64,000 nt of DNA from the NCBI GenBank assembly GCA_011170285.1, contig DUEE01000016.1:62001-126000 (forward strand), in the 5' to 3' direction. Shown piece after piece: positions 53,515 to 62,140 of the stretch. Source of the DNA: Dehalococcoidia bacterium (GTDB taxonomy: Bacteria; Chloroflexota; Dehalococcoidia; Dehalococcoidales; W498). Both the position numbers and the translations under genes were made by a program. The first letter of the stretch is position 1. Each line of letters opens with the position of its first letter. A model generated the notes under the pieces. That model had not been told where the DNA came from, did no database searches, and saw only the letters and a program-made list of their open reading frames with translations.

Positions 53515-53920
53515 AATCTTACTCCTGTTGAAGGTTTAACGGGGATAACTGATAATAACATACAATTATTATCTTCAGCAAGTATGTGTTCCCATTCATG
53601 TGATGGGTGACACATCCTCCTTCCTCGAACACTATCCCCACTGCTTCAGTAACTCAATTAAAAATTACGCTCCAACTATATTGCCCCAAGGGCAGTTGCA
53701 AGACGCAATACCTGAAGAACGACCATTATATCCCTTGACCTCAGATGGGTCAGGGTTACCCATATATCAAATATCAGTAAAATCTATAACCGCGCGGTTT
53801 GTCAGAGCTTAACGATATGCACGATAGCGGCATATAGATTTTCTTATCTGTTGCCAAAGTTGCGCATTATATTGGCACTTGAATGATTTGATTACCCCAA
53901 GCGCACCTATGAGTTATAAC
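53515..53920. other. Non-coding gap
   Basis: About 400 bp with only short frames lacking Shine-Dalgarno or protein-like sequence. No repeat, tRNA or clear hairpin is seen. Confidence 0.5.
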
Positions 53921-54166
53921 TTAAAACACACCACCGCCGATGATGAGCCTTATAGTCCCAATAAGTAATGCTACTGCGCACAATATTAGCCCAGCGATAC
54001 TGAGCCCCCTATTCTCCTTGGCAGTAGCGATGGCTACTATACTTATGATGAGCCCCACCCCTGCAATGGGAATTACGCCCCAGTTCATCCACCCTAGGAA
54101 CGGTAGTAGTCCAATGAACATTCCTATTATGCTGATGATACCGAGAATAAGACTTACGATACCCAT
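53921..54166 (-). CDS. Small membrane protein (DUF4190-like)
   Basis: 81 residues with two to three hydrophobic helices (MGIVSLILGIISIIGMFIGL and IPIAGVGLIISIVAIATAKE, then LSIAGLILCAVALLIGTIRL), the layout of DUF4190 proteins. Function is unknown. GGAGGGTTTTC lies before the ATG. A single gene. Confidence 0.75.
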   Translation of the reverse strand: MGIVSLILGIISIIGMFIGLLPFLGWMNWGVIPIAGVGLIISIVAIATAKENRGLSIAGLILCAVALLIGTIRLIIGGGVF

Positions 54167-54330
54167 GAAAACCCTCCTATCTAAATATCTTCAAATGGTC
54201 TTATCTTACATATTATTACATATTCTGCCGTTTGTCTATCTATCGTACTTTGTTTTGGGCCACTGCGCTTGGCTCAACTGCTGTGCTAGAATAGGCATAT
54301 TAGGCTGCTATTATCAATTACGGGAGAACT

Positions 54331-56025
54331 GTGGAAGAACTAGGGCTTGGTCTTGACTTAATTATTGTCTTAGCTATAGCTATAGCTGGGGGTATGTTAG
54401 CCCGCCGATTGAGGCTGCCCATCATCTTAGGCTATTTGGTGGGGGGTATTGCCGTCGGTCCCTACGGCTTTGGCTTAGTTCATGACCTGGAGACAATCCA
54501 TACCTTGGCTACCATCGGGGTAATCCTGCTCTTATTTACCCTGGGGCTTGAATTCTCCTTAGGCGAACTCAAGAGAATGGGCAAGGTCGCCATTTTGGGT
54601 GGCATAGCTCAGATATTACTTACGGCAGCAGTAGGCTTAGCTTTAGGCAAACTATTGGGCTGGGAAATGCTTGAAGCTATCTTCTTTGGCTTTCTCATTG
54701 CTCTTAGTAGCACCATGATTGTGCTTAAAACCCTTATGGAGCGGGGCGAGCTTGACTCGGGGCACGGTCGGGTTATGATAGGAATTCTTCTGGTGCAAGA
54801 CCTGAGCCTGGTGCCCTTGATGATAATCTTGCCCGCTATGGGTGGTGTAGGTGGTGAATTGTGGTTGCCTCTGGGAATAGCCATTCTTAAGGCGCTGCTT
54901 TTTATTGGGGTGATGCTGGTTCTGGGTATATGGGGACTACCCTGGCTACTAGGTCGAGTGGCCGGGGGGCGTTCCAGGGAGCTGTTCCTGCTAACTGTAG
55001 TCACCCTGTGTTTGGTGGCAGCTCTTGGCGCTTACTTCTTTGGTTTGTCTGCCGCCATTGGTGCTTTTATTGGCGGTTTGCTGATTGGTCAATCAGCATT
55101 CGCCCGTCAGGCTTTTGCTGATATTGTCCCCCTGCGCGATACCTTCGGTGCCCTCTTTTTCGTTTCCCTGGGCATGCTCGCTGACCCCAGCTTTGTAGTG
55201 GAGAATCCAATCGTTATCACCATAGTGGTAATAGCCATAATTGTAGTTAAATTTATCATTTGCTCCCTTATTCCTTGGTTCTTCGGTTACAGCCCCAAGA
55301 CAATACTTTTTGTCGGTATGGGACTTATACAGATAGGTGAGTTCAGCTTTGTCCTGGCTGGGATGGGATTGGAAGCCGACATCATCTCACAAGATATTTA
55401 CTCTGTCACATTAACCAGTGCCATCATCACTATGGTGCTGACCCCTTTTGCTTTAAGTTTTGCTTCGCGCCTTTATCGCCGGCTCAGCCAGGGAGAGAGA
55501 CTAGGCAGGCTAATAGCATCCCGCCTTGACCCAGGTTGGGAGAGTCAGCAATACAAGCTATCAGGTCATGCTGTAATTTGCGGGCACGGTCGAGTTGGAA
55601 TAAGCCTGGCAAGGGTTCTAGAGCGGCGGAATATTTCCTACCTGGTGATTGACATAGACCCCCAGGTCATCTCAGGTTTACATTCCCGGGGGATTCCCTG
55701 TATCTACGGAGATGCCAGTAATCCTGAGATACTCACCCATGCTCAGCTAAAGAAGGCACGTGTTCTTATTTGCACCTTCCCTGATTTTATGGCTGTCGAA
55801 TTAACCACCCGAAATGCCCTGAGAATCAACCCCAAGCTTGATATAGTGGCTCGGGTTCATGATGATGCTGATGCTAAACTGCTAAAAGGCATTGGTGTTT
55901 CTGAATTGGTCTGCCCTGAGTTTGAAGCCAGCCTGGAGATAACCCGCCATACTCTGCACCGGCTTGGCTTAACCAGCCTTGAGATTCAACATATCCTTAG
56001 CGGTCTCAGGGAAGGCAAAGGCTAG
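54331..56025 (+). CDS. CPA2-family cation:proton antiporter with TrkA-N domain (KefB-like)
   Basis: 564 residues starting at GTG with GGGAGA upstream. About 12 membrane helices (residues 5-385) include LGYLVGGIAVGPYGFGL, LEFSLGELKRMGKVAILGG and QDLSLVPLMIILP. A cytoplasmic RCK/TrkA-N domain follows with VICGHGRVGISLARVLERR and YGDASNPEILTHA, which binds NAD(H). It probably exchanges K+ or Na+ for protons in pH or potassium homeostasis. argC follows after about 55 bp, but no functional link is apparent. Confidence 0.92.
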   Translation: MEELGLGLDLIIVLAIAIAGGMLARRLRLPIILGYLVGGIAVGPYGFGLVHDLETIHTLATIGVILLLFTLGLEFSLGELKRMGKVAILGGIAQILLTAAVGLALGKLLGWEMLEAIFFGFLIALSSTMIVLKTLMERGELDSGHGRVMIGILLVQDLSLVPLMIILPAMGGVGGELWLPLGIAILKALLFIGVMLVLGIWGLPWLLGRVAGGRSRELFLLTVVTLCLVAALGAYFFGLSAAIGAFIGGLLIGQSAFARQAFADIVPLRDTFGALFFVSLGMLADPSFVVENPIVITIVVIAIIVVKFIICSLIPWFFGYSPKTILFVGMGLIQIGEFSFVLAGMGLEADIISQDIYSVTLTSAIITMVLTPFALSFASRLYRRLSQGERLGRLIASRLDPGWESQQYKLSGHAVICGHGRVGISLARVLERRNISYLVIDIDPQVISGLHSRGIPCIYGDASNPEILTHAQLKKARVLICTFPDFMAVELTTRNALRINPKLDIVARVHDDADAKLLKGIGVSELVCPEFEASLEITRHTLHRLGLTSLEIQHILSGLREGKG

Positions 56026-56080
56026 TATAAATTTATAGCCAGCTTGTGATAAAATGCTCCAAGCTGCAGTCAGGTGGAAA

Positions 56081-57121
56081 ATGAGCAAAAGCAGGGTAGG
56101 CATTATCAATGTTACTGGTTACGCCGGTGTTGAGCTGGCAAGACTGCTGTATCAACATCCAGAAGTGGAGCTTACCTCAGTTACCGGGCGGAGTGCTGCC
56201 GGGCAAAAATTGGGCAAGGTTTTTCCCCATTTGTCTTGTATAGACCTGACTATTGAAACCGAGCTGGTGGAAGCTGATTTGGTCTTCTCAGCTATGCCCC
56301 ATAGGGAGAGTGCCAAGGAGGTCATACCGTTGCTCAACCGTGGTATTAAAGTAGTAGATATTAGTGCCGATTTCAGACTGAAGGATGACGCCGAATACTT
56401 GAGCTGGTATGGTTTTACTCACCCTGCCCCGCAACTACTTGAACAAGCGGTGTATGGTCTAACCGAGCTATACCGGTCTCAGGTTGCCTCTGCCCAACTG
56501 GTAGCTAACCCTGGCTGCTACCCCACCGGGGCTATTCTGGCTTTAGCCCCGGCAGTTAAGGAGGGGCTAATTGAGCCTGACATTATTTTTGATAGCAAGT
56601 CTGGTGTTTCTGGAGCCGGCAGAACCCTAAGTGCGCAAAGTCATTTCTCAGAAGCCAATGAAGATGCTGCTGCTTATGCCTTAGAAGGACATAGACATCT
56701 GCCTGAGATTATTCAGGAGCTAAAGAGGATTCGTCCTGAACAACCGCCCTCGGTTACCTTTGTCCCCCATCTGATACCGATGACCAGGGGAATATTAACT
56801 ACCGGCTACGCATCCTTAGCCCCAGGCAAGTTTGCTGCTGGCAAAAAAGGAGGAGAAGACATAAGGCAGCTTTACCTGGATTTCTATAAGGATGAGTCCT
56901 TTGTCAAGGTGGTAGAATTACCCCCCCACACCAAGCACACCCGGGGGAACAACCTTTGTCTCATTCATCCTACTATTGACCACAGGACAGGAAATCTCAT
57001 TGTTATTAGCTGTATTGACAACCTGGTCAAGGGAGCAGCGGGACAAGCCATCCAGAATATGAACCTTATGCTTGGCTTACCCGAAACTACTGGGCTTGAG
57101 GCACTGGCGGTTTATCCTTGA
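56081..57121 (+). CDS. argC: N-acetyl-gamma-glutamyl-phosphate reductase
   Basis: 346 residues from ATG 56081, the normal ArgC length. NADP-binding GIINVTGYAGVELARLLY, catalytic Cys in VANPGCYPTGAIL (about residue 148) and His in PPHTKHTRGNN. It is the third step of arginine synthesis. The earlier in-frame ATG at 56054 overlaps an extended -10-like TGTGATAAAAT and would add nine atypical residues. AGGTGG precedes ATG 56081. No other arg genes are adjacent. Confidence 0.94.
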   Translation: MSKSRVGIINVTGYAGVELARLLYQHPEVELTSVTGRSAAGQKLGKVFPHLSCIDLTIETELVEADLVFSAMPHRESAKEVIPLLNRGIKVVDISADFRLKDDAEYLSWYGFTHPAPQLLEQAVYGLTELYRSQVASAQLVANPGCYPTGAILALAPAVKEGLIEPDIIFDSKSGVSGAGRTLSAQSHFSEANEDAAAYALEGHRHLPEIIQELKRIRPEQPPSVTFVPHLIPMTRGILTTGYASLAPGKFAAGKKGGEDIRQLYLDFYKDESFVKVVELPPHTKHTRGNNLCLIHPTIDHRTGNLIVISCIDNLVKGAAGQAIQNMNLMLGLPETTGLEALAVYP

Positions 57122-57139
57122 AATACTATCCCCCAAATT

Positions 57140-57400
57140 GAGTCCTGGTAGGCTTAGCTTATGGCTTCTCCATCTCAATTCCGTTAAGTAAAATGTAGTC
57201 AAACATTGTACCTGTGTATTCCCTGCGTTCCAGGTAAAATAATGCCCTTATATTTGTCCCCCCAATAGCTCTTCCCTAATAATGAATGCCCCTTCGGCAG
57301 CCTCTTTGGCTACTCAAGCCTGTCGCCTCACCTTTCGCATCTTTCCAAATTTGTAGAGATTAGTCGGCAGCCTCTCATTAATCTCCGGGATTCCGGATAG
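57140..57400 (-). pseudogene. Decayed protein-coding fragments, family unknown
   Basis: On the minus strand the gap between argC and the VTT gene holds protein-like pieces in shifting frames: EINERLPTNLYKFGKMRKVR, then VAKEAAEGAFIIREELLG, then ALFYLERREYTGTMFDYILL ending NGIEMEKP-stop. The last piece resembles the C-terminus of a VOC/glyoxalase-type protein, but this is weak. Stops and frame changes separate the parts. Confidence 0.25.
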
Positions 57401-57401
57401 G

Positions 57402-58022
57402 TTAGCCAAAGTATGGTAATATAGTTTCCCACCCCCAGGCAGCAGCCAGGACGATACCTACATATAGTATGGTTCTGCCTAACCAGCATGCCAGCAAGAA
57501 TTTCCACAGAGGAAAGCGAAGGACTCCAGCGGCTATTCCAACTAGGTCAAAAAAGAAGGGGACTATTGACAAGATGAAGATAGCTAATACTCCCCATCGC
57601 CTCAACCTCTCCACCAGCCTATTATATAGATTCACCCTTTGTACAATCCCTTGTCCACTATAGCCTAGCATATAGCCGGTCATCTCCCCGATACCTGCCC
57701 CCACCCCACCAGCCAGCCCCACAATGATTGAACCAAGCGGTCCGGTATCGGGGTAGAGGGTAACACCTATAGCCGAAAGTATCGGTAGCACCGGGGCAGC
57801 TAGAATGACAGCAGCATTCCCAATTAGACTGATAAGGAAAGCACCCCAATAGGCATAGTTTTTCAGTTCGGCCAGCCTTTCTGGGTGGCATCCGTAAATA
57901 AGAAATATACCGACCGTAATAGCTATAACAAAGGCCAGGGTTAATAAGGGAATGACTCTCTTCTTTAGCCAGTCCCTCTTTACAATCTCGGCTTGCTTAT
58001 CGTTATTAATTATCCTACCCAT
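57402..58022 (-). CDS. VTT-domain (SNARE-associated/DedA-like) membrane protein
   Basis: 206 residues from ATG 58022. An N-terminal helix (VIPLLTLAFVIAITVGIFLI) is followed by the VTT core: AVILAAPVLPILSAIGVTLY, GAGIGEMTGYMLGYSGQGI and FFFDLVGIAAGVLRFPLWKF. Such proteins are implicated in lipid scrambling or membrane homeostasis. The frame is open 37 codons further upstream, but that region overlaps a TGCTACAAT extended -10 and a repeat, so the shorter start is chosen. Confidence 0.85.
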   Translation of the reverse strand: MGRIINNDKQAEIVKRDWLKKRVIPLLTLAFVIAITVGIFLIYGCHPERLAELKNYAYWGAFLISLIGNAAVILAAPVLPILSAIGVTLYPDTGPLGSIIVGLAGGVGAGIGEMTGYMLGYSGQGIVQRVNLYNRLVERLRRWGVLAIFILSIVPFFFDLVGIAAGVLRFPLWKFLLACWLGRTILYVGIVLAAAWGWETILPYFG

Positions 58023-58181
58023 CTTGTCTTCTGAGCATTGTAGCATATCATAGTTTAGACTGGTGATATAGTAACCGCAGAAACACACTCCTCGCAATGA
58101 CATTATTGTTCTGGAAATTGCGTCAGTAGCCAATGCATTGTATACTTTAGCTTAATCTAATAGATAAATAGCTAGCCTGGG

Positions 58182-59222
58182 ATGGTGGTATTGGTGAAGA
58201 CTAAAGATTTTGACTATTTCTTGCCCTCAGAACTAATTGCTCAAACCCCCGTTGAACCTAGAGACCAATCACGACTTATGGTTCTAAATCGCAGTGATGG
58301 TTCAATAAAGCACCACCAGTTTTTTGAAATAACTGATTATTTACGAGCTGGTGATGTCTTGGTATTTAATAATAGCCGTGTTATCCCAGCCCGCCTTAAG
58401 GGGAGAAAGGTTGATAGCGGTGGTAGGGTAGAGATACTGTTACTGTGTCGGCTTGATACTAATATTTGGGAGGCGCTAGTTAAGCCTGGTAAGCGGGTTA
58501 ATACTGGCACCAGGGTTGAGATAACAAATGAGGGTGCGGCTAAGGTTTTGGCTGAAGTAATCGGGCTACGGCAGGATGGGATAAAGGTGATAAGCTTCTC
58601 TGATGAGACACAATTGCCAGAGCTAGGCGAGATTCCATTGCCTCCATATATACATGTTCCATTAGCTCATCCCGGGCGTTATCAGACGACCTTTGCTAGT
58701 GTTGCCGGCAGCGTGGCAGCACCCACCGCTGGGTTACATTTCACCCCGGAACTACTTACTAATATAGAACAGAAGGGAGTTCAATGTTTGTTTGTTACCC
58801 TCCATGTGGGGCTTGACACCTTCCGACCGGTTAGAGAGGATGACCCGCTTGAGCATCCCATTTACAGGGAGTATGGGATACTAGCTCAGGAGGTAGCCAG
58901 TCAGTTATCTCAGGCTAAGGTGGAAGGGCGCAGAGTTATTTGTGTTGGCACCACTACGGTAAGAATTGTAGAGCAAGCGGCTCAGGTCAGTAACTCACTT
59001 CCTATGGAGCCGTTTGATGGCTGGGTAAGTTTGTTCATATTGCCCGGATATCAGTTCCGTGTGGTGGACGCCCTTATTACAAATTTCCATCTGCCAAAGT
59101 CAACGCTACTGATGCTGGTTACTGCCTTTGCTCATAGATATTTTGTTAACCGGTCCTATAAGGAAGCAATAGCTTCAAACTACCGTTTCTATAGCTTTGG
59201 CGATGCTATGCTGATTTTATAG
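58182..59222 (+). CDS. queA: S-adenosylmethionine:tRNA ribosyltransferase-isomerase
   Basis: 346 residues of the QueA family: FDYFLPSELIAQTPVEPRDQ, VFNNSRVIPARLKG, PLPPYIH and PTAGLHFTPELL are conserved. It makes epoxyqueuosine from preQ1-modified tRNA. Start at ATG 58182; GTG 58194 is an alternative. No other queuosine genes are in the window. It is followed by a small Smr gene and tRNA-His, itself a queuosine-modified tRNA. Confidence 0.95.
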   Translation: MVVLVKTKDFDYFLPSELIAQTPVEPRDQSRLMVLNRSDGSIKHHQFFEITDYLRAGDVLVFNNSRVIPARLKGRKVDSGGRVEILLLCRLDTNIWEALVKPGKRVNTGTRVEITNEGAAKVLAEVIGLRQDGIKVISFSDETQLPELGEIPLPPYIHVPLAHPGRYQTTFASVAGSVAAPTAGLHFTPELLTNIEQKGVQCLFVTLHVGLDTFRPVREDDPLEHPIYREYGILAQEVASQLSQAKVEGRRVICVGTTTVRIVEQAAQVSNSLPMEPFDGWVSLFILPGYQFRVVDALITNFHLPKSTLLMLVTAFAHRYFVNRSYKEAIASNYRFYSFGDAMLIL

Positions 59223-59304
59223 CACCAACAGACTTTTCTTGAACTTTTTTTAATTGCTCTGTCTCTATTTCTAGTGGTAAAATCATCAGGGAGTATTAGT
59301 TAGT

Positions 59305-59562
59305 ATGTATAAGGGCAATACCGTAAATGAGGTGCACCTTCGTCATCTCACTGTAGACGAAGCACTGCTAAAGCTAGATGAATATCTAAACGATGCCTTT
59401 ATGAGCGGTTTGTACCAGGTTAGGGTAATTCACGGTAAGGGAACAGGCACTCTGCGCCAGGTAGTCCGTGAGCTGCTCGCCAAACACCCACTGGTTAAAT
59501 CATACCGTCCAGGTGCTTATGGAGAAGGGGGCGCCGGAGTTACTATAGTAGAGCTAGACTAA
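59305..59562 (+). CDS. Stand-alone Smr-domain protein
   Basis: 85 residues, essentially only an Smr domain: VHLRHLTVDEALLKLDEYL (the first motif, with H in place of the usual G of LRG), VRVIHGKGTGTLRQVVREL and GEGGAGVTIVELD. Smr domains are nucleases or nucleic-acid binders, best known at the MutS2 C-terminus and in ribosome rescue. No MutS2 portion is present. The gene ends 40 bp before the tRNA-His promoter. Confidence 0.9.
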   Translation: MYKGNTVNEVHLRHLTVDEALLKLDEYLNDAFMSGLYQVRVIHGKGTGTLRQVVRELLAKHPLVKSYRPGAYGEGGAGVTIVELD

Positions 59563-59579
59563 TAGTAGGTACCTCCTCA

Positions 59580-59608
59580 TTGAAAGAACAAGGGTTTTTC
59601 GCTATAAT
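59580..59608 (+). promoter_or_regulatory. Promoter of tRNA-His
   Basis: TTGAAA (59580-59585), a 17-bp spacer and TATAAT (59603-59608), 16 bp upstream of the tRNA. Confidence 0.75.
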
Positions 59609-59624
59609 ATCCACACTATCTATG

Positions 59625-59701
59625 GTGAGTGTCGCCTAGTGGTCTAAGGCGCCAGGTTGTGGCCCTGGAGAACGAGGGTTCAAATCCCTCCACTCACCCC
59701 A
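59625..59701 (+). tRNA. tRNA-His (GTG)
   Basis: The cloverleaf is complete: acceptor GTGAGTG pairs with CACTCAC; anticodon stem CCAGG/CCTGG encloses the loop TTGTGGC with anticodon GTG at 59659-59661; the T-loop is GGTTCAAATCC. The extra G-1 (59624) faces C73, the tRNA-His identity element, and CCA is encoded. It has its own promoter. Confidence 0.95.
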
Positions 59702-59706
59702 ATTAA

Positions 59707-59735
59707 GGCACCTATAGCTCAGTGGACATCGTCTT
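59707..59735 (+). pseudogene. tRNA-Arg 5' fragment, copy 1
   Basis: GGCACCTATAGCTCAGTGGACATCGTCTT matches the 5' half of the fragment at 60759-60797, apart from a short internal deletion (GAGCAT). The D-arm is recognisable, but the anticodon arm and 3' half are missing. Confidence 0.5.
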
Positions 59736-59867
59736 TTGGGCATGTACATTTAGCTCTGTAGAAAAGGGTGGGATTATTCTACCCCACCTGAGACTCCCAT
59801 TAGCAACAAATCTCTTGTTTACTCTGTGTGAGAGAAGGGTATTAGTAATAGTGAATACAGCCTGGTT

Positions 59868-60545
59868 TCAGCTGAGAGAGATTAATCCCGCCTTCAGAGC
59901 TATCACTACCGATTCAGTGCGGTCATTGGCATTCAGCTTTATCATAATTGAGGAGATGTGATTCTTGATGGTTTGTTCACTAATGTTGAGTTCAGCCGCA
60001 ATCTGCTTGTTACTGTAGCCTTGGGCTATATTATTGACGATTTCTATCTCTCGCGTCGTTAGCTGAGCTTTTGCAGTTTCAACTTCCCTCTTTCCAGACA
60101 GGCGTCGAAACCGGCGTAGTACCCAATCGGCTATTTCAGGTTGACTGGAAAGAGTTTCATATATAGGATACTCATCACGAGCTACACGCCTCACGATATC
60201 AGCTAGATAGTCACCGCTGATTTCCTTGCCTAGATAAGCGGCGACTTGTGTGGCAAGCATCTGGACGAGCTGTTCCTCACTGAGATTCGAAGAAAGTGCA
60301 ATCACACCAACACTAGGTAACACCCGTGTTAGTCTGCGAATTAAGCTCATGCCACTGTCAGAGGGAGCATCCATATCCACAATCACCACATCAGGTGGCA
60401 TAACCTCAATAGCTATAGCCCAGCCAGTGACTGCAGCCTGACCTACAACTTGAATATCCTCCATACTGGAGAGCCAATACCTTATGCCATCTACCAACAG
60501 AGGTTGCTGACTAAATGTGAAAACCTTTATCTTCTGCTCACTCAT
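59868..60545 (-). CDS. LuxR-type response regulator with atypical receiver
   Basis: 225 residues from ATG 60545. An N-terminal receiver-like domain has the phospho-Asp position in VVIVDMDAPS (about residue 54), but the usual N-terminal acidic pair is replaced (VFTFSQQPL), so metal-dependent phosphorylation is doubtful. A C-terminal LuxR HTH follows with LTTREIEIVNNIAQGYSNKQ and NISEQTIKNHISSI. It may respond to a ligand or partner rather than phosphorylation. No kinase is adjacent. It sits alone between two tRNA-Arg remnants. Confidence 0.88.
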   Translation of the reverse strand: MSEQKIKVFTFSQQPLLVDGIRYWLSSMEDIQVVGQAAVTGWAIAIEVMPPDVVIVDMDAPSDSGMSLIRRLTRVLPSVGVIALSSNLSEEQLVQMLATQVAAYLGKEISGDYLADIVRRVARDEYPIYETLSSQPEIADWVLRRFRRLSGKREVETAKAQLTTREIEIVNNIAQGYSNKQIAAELNISEQTIKNHISSIMIKLNANDRTESVVIALKAGLISLS

Positions 60546-60718
60546 ATCACTTAGCTTAAGCATAGCACAGCAAGAAGCTAGTTTCAACAAGTTATAAGCT
60601 TTGAGCTATCAAATCATAGACTGATTTGTGATATTCTCGTTCTCATTACATCGGCCTTTAGCCAGCCAGCTTTTTAAGTGTTGTTAGCGGTAACATTTGG
60701 CGAGGAAGAGACTGAGCG

Positions 60719-60748
60719 TTGCCCTTCGTATTACTTATCGGGTATAAT
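60719..60748 (+). promoter_or_regulatory. Residual promoter of the decayed tRNA-Arg
   Basis: TTGCCC (60719-60724), an 18-bp spacer and TATAAT (60743-60748), 10 bp upstream of the tRNA fragment, the same arrangement as at tRNA-His. Confidence 0.55.
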
Positions 60749-60758
60749 TTCACTACGT

Positions 60759-60797
60759 GCGCCTATAGCTCAGCGGACAGAGCATCGGTCTTCGGAG
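60759..60797 (+). pseudogene. tRNA-Arg (TCG) 5' half, copy 2
   Basis: The sequence runs from GCGCCTATAGCTCAGCGG through GGTCTTCGGAG: a normal acceptor 5' strand, D-arm and anticodon region of a tRNA-Arg with anticodon TCG. After the anticodon loop it diverges, and no T-arm or matching acceptor 3' strand follows within reach (a later CCAGGCAC is a poor partner). It is probably what remains after integration or deletion in the tRNA gene. Confidence 0.6.
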
Positions 60798-61059
60798 GAT
60801 GAGCCAGGCACGGCGTTCCATATAGTCTGAGATGGTTACGCTGTCCGCTCCGACCCCCCAACCTACGATGAGACACAGCTAACCACAAAGGCTACCACCG
60901 ACGGGAAGCGGCACGGGGAGCGGCAAAATACCAGCTACGGTTTGAGCGTGAGCCTATGAAGTGTTTAGTTGTTGCTGACTACACATTTTGACGAAGCGAG
61001 CCAATTTACGAAAGCTAAACTCCTTCTTTCCTATTGCCAAATTATCCGAACGTTTTATA

Positions 61060-61068
61060 TGCTATAAT
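61060..61068 (+). promoter_or_regulatory. Extended -10 immediately upstream of the 61076 gene
   Basis: TGCTATAAT ends 7 bp before the ATG at 61076, so the transcript would be leaderless or nearly so. The same TATATGCTATAATTA context occurs upstream of the gene at 62769. Confidence 0.5.
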
Positions 61069-61075
61069 TACTCTA

Positions 61076-61660
61076 ATGGATACCTCTGATACCATAAGTT
61101 CTATCCTCGCTGTTCTTACTTTTCTTGGAATAATTGTGGCCTTAGTTTTGGGATTATGGTCAATACGTCAGACGAGGAATATGCAGAGGACACAGTATAG
61201 AGAAAATATCATAGATAATATATTAAATTGGTTATCCGATTATGCAGTATGTGAAGCAAAATATAATATATCAAACTTACAAGAGGAAAAGCAAGTTTCT
61301 AAAGACGCCGTAAGTGCCAAGTCATACTATTCCATAGTTGCAGGTAATAGAGCAAATGATTTTCTGAGTCTAAGAAGTAGAGGAATAATCCTAGCTGGAC
61401 ATTTCAAAGATAAAGAAGTCCTCTTACCTAAAACAATAAGCAAATTGAACAGCAAACTACAAATCCTAGCTGACATAAGTGACAAGTACCGCATTTCTTT
61501 CCTGGAATTACCTACCTTGCCTGCTGATTTCCCCAAAGTAACCGCTTTATTAAAAAGCTATAGAGGCGAAGTCGACAAAGTACACAAGAAGACACGGAAT
61601 TTCACGTCTACAATTATTAAAGAAGCCATCAAGCTTAAAGATGTGAATTCGTTCTTATAA
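61076..61660 (+). CDS. Hypothetical membrane-anchored protein
   Basis: 194 residues from ATG 61076. A short N-terminus and one membrane helix (ILAVLTFLGIIVALVLGLWS, residues about 9-30) are followed by a helical, lysine-rich cytoplasmic domain with SYYSIVAGNRANDFLSLRSR. No known motif is recognised. Its AT-rich codon use contrasts with the housekeeping genes, and it sits in the accessory stretch after tRNA-His. The predicted transcript starts at or next to the ATG. Confidence 0.55.
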   Translation: MDTSDTISSILAVLTFLGIIVALVLGLWSIRQTRNMQRTQYRENIIDNILNWLSDYAVCEAKYNISNLQEEKQVSKDAVSAKSYYSIVAGNRANDFLSLRSRGIILAGHFKDKEVLLPKTISKLNSKLQILADISDKYRISFLELPTLPADFPKVTALLKSYRGEVDKVHKKTRNFTSTIIKEAIKLKDVNSFL

Positions 61661-61777
61661 TGGCTTTTCCAACGTCCTGTTAGTTGTTTAGGACATAGGC
61701 ATTTCTGATTTCTTGTACTTACGATTGGCCGTCAGGGGAGAAGACTGCGAGTATTTTACCCAGAAGTCATCGTCAAG

Positions 61778-61832
61778 ACAAGGGGATTTCTCTACTGGTT
61801 GAACTGACTCCTGAGTGACGTTAGGCTAATAA
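61778..61832. repeat. 55-bp direct repeat, left copy
   Basis: It runs ACAAGGGGATTTCTCTACTG through TGACGTTAGGCTAATAA. The right copy at 62483-62536 differs by five substitutions and one single-base indel. Confidence 0.75.
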
Positions 61833-61948
61833 GGCAGCCTAACTCCATTACGTGCATCAATACTCCGATGACACTTTTTGAGAAATAGTTTTTGGGTGAA
61901 CAGTTAAAGAGGTTGCCTCCTCGTTTACCACAATATATTGAAGTAAGC

Positions 61949-61977
61949 TTGACTAAGATAACTAGATATGGTATAAT
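61949..61977 (+). promoter_or_regulatory. Promoter of the mini GIY-YIG-like gene
   Basis: TTGACT (61949-61954), a 17-bp spacer and TATAAT (61972-61977). The transcript would carry a leader of about 155 nt. Confidence 0.65.
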
Positions 61978-62058
61978 ACAAGTAAATAAGGATCTAGAAA
62001 GGTGGGGGACTGTATATCGAGTAGTTATTAACTTTTATCTTGATCTCGTTGTCAGAAG

Positions 62059-62086
62059 ACCTCCCGAAAAGGAGGTTATTTTATTT
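62059..62086 (+). promoter_or_regulatory. Leader hairpin with alternative pairing to the Shine-Dalgarno
   Basis: ACCTCC-CGAAAA-GGAGGT (62059-62076) forms a small stem followed by TATTTTATTT, which resembles a weak terminator. The same ACCTCC can pair instead with GGAGGT at 62127-62132, the Shine-Dalgarno of the downstream gene. Confidence 0.5.
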
Positions 62087-62140
62087 AACAATAACTTAAG
62101 GTTGTCTCGTAAGTCACTGGTAAAAAGGAGGTGATTATAG

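Noticed and set aside
53600-53812. Open frame of 70 codons after the citrate-synthase-like gene
   Set aside because: No Shine-Dalgarno, no conserved motif and no coding-like composition.
60820-60955. Protein-like, GC-rich frame after the tRNA-Arg fragment (PTYDETQLTTKATTDGKRHG)
   Set aside because: Too short to assign, no start codon or family; could be a gene scrap from an integrated element, but support is insufficient.
61892-62134. Open frame of 80 codons before the mini GIY-YIG-like gene
   Set aside because: A TTGACT-N17-TATAAT promoter and the structured leader lie inside it, and its composition is not protein-like.
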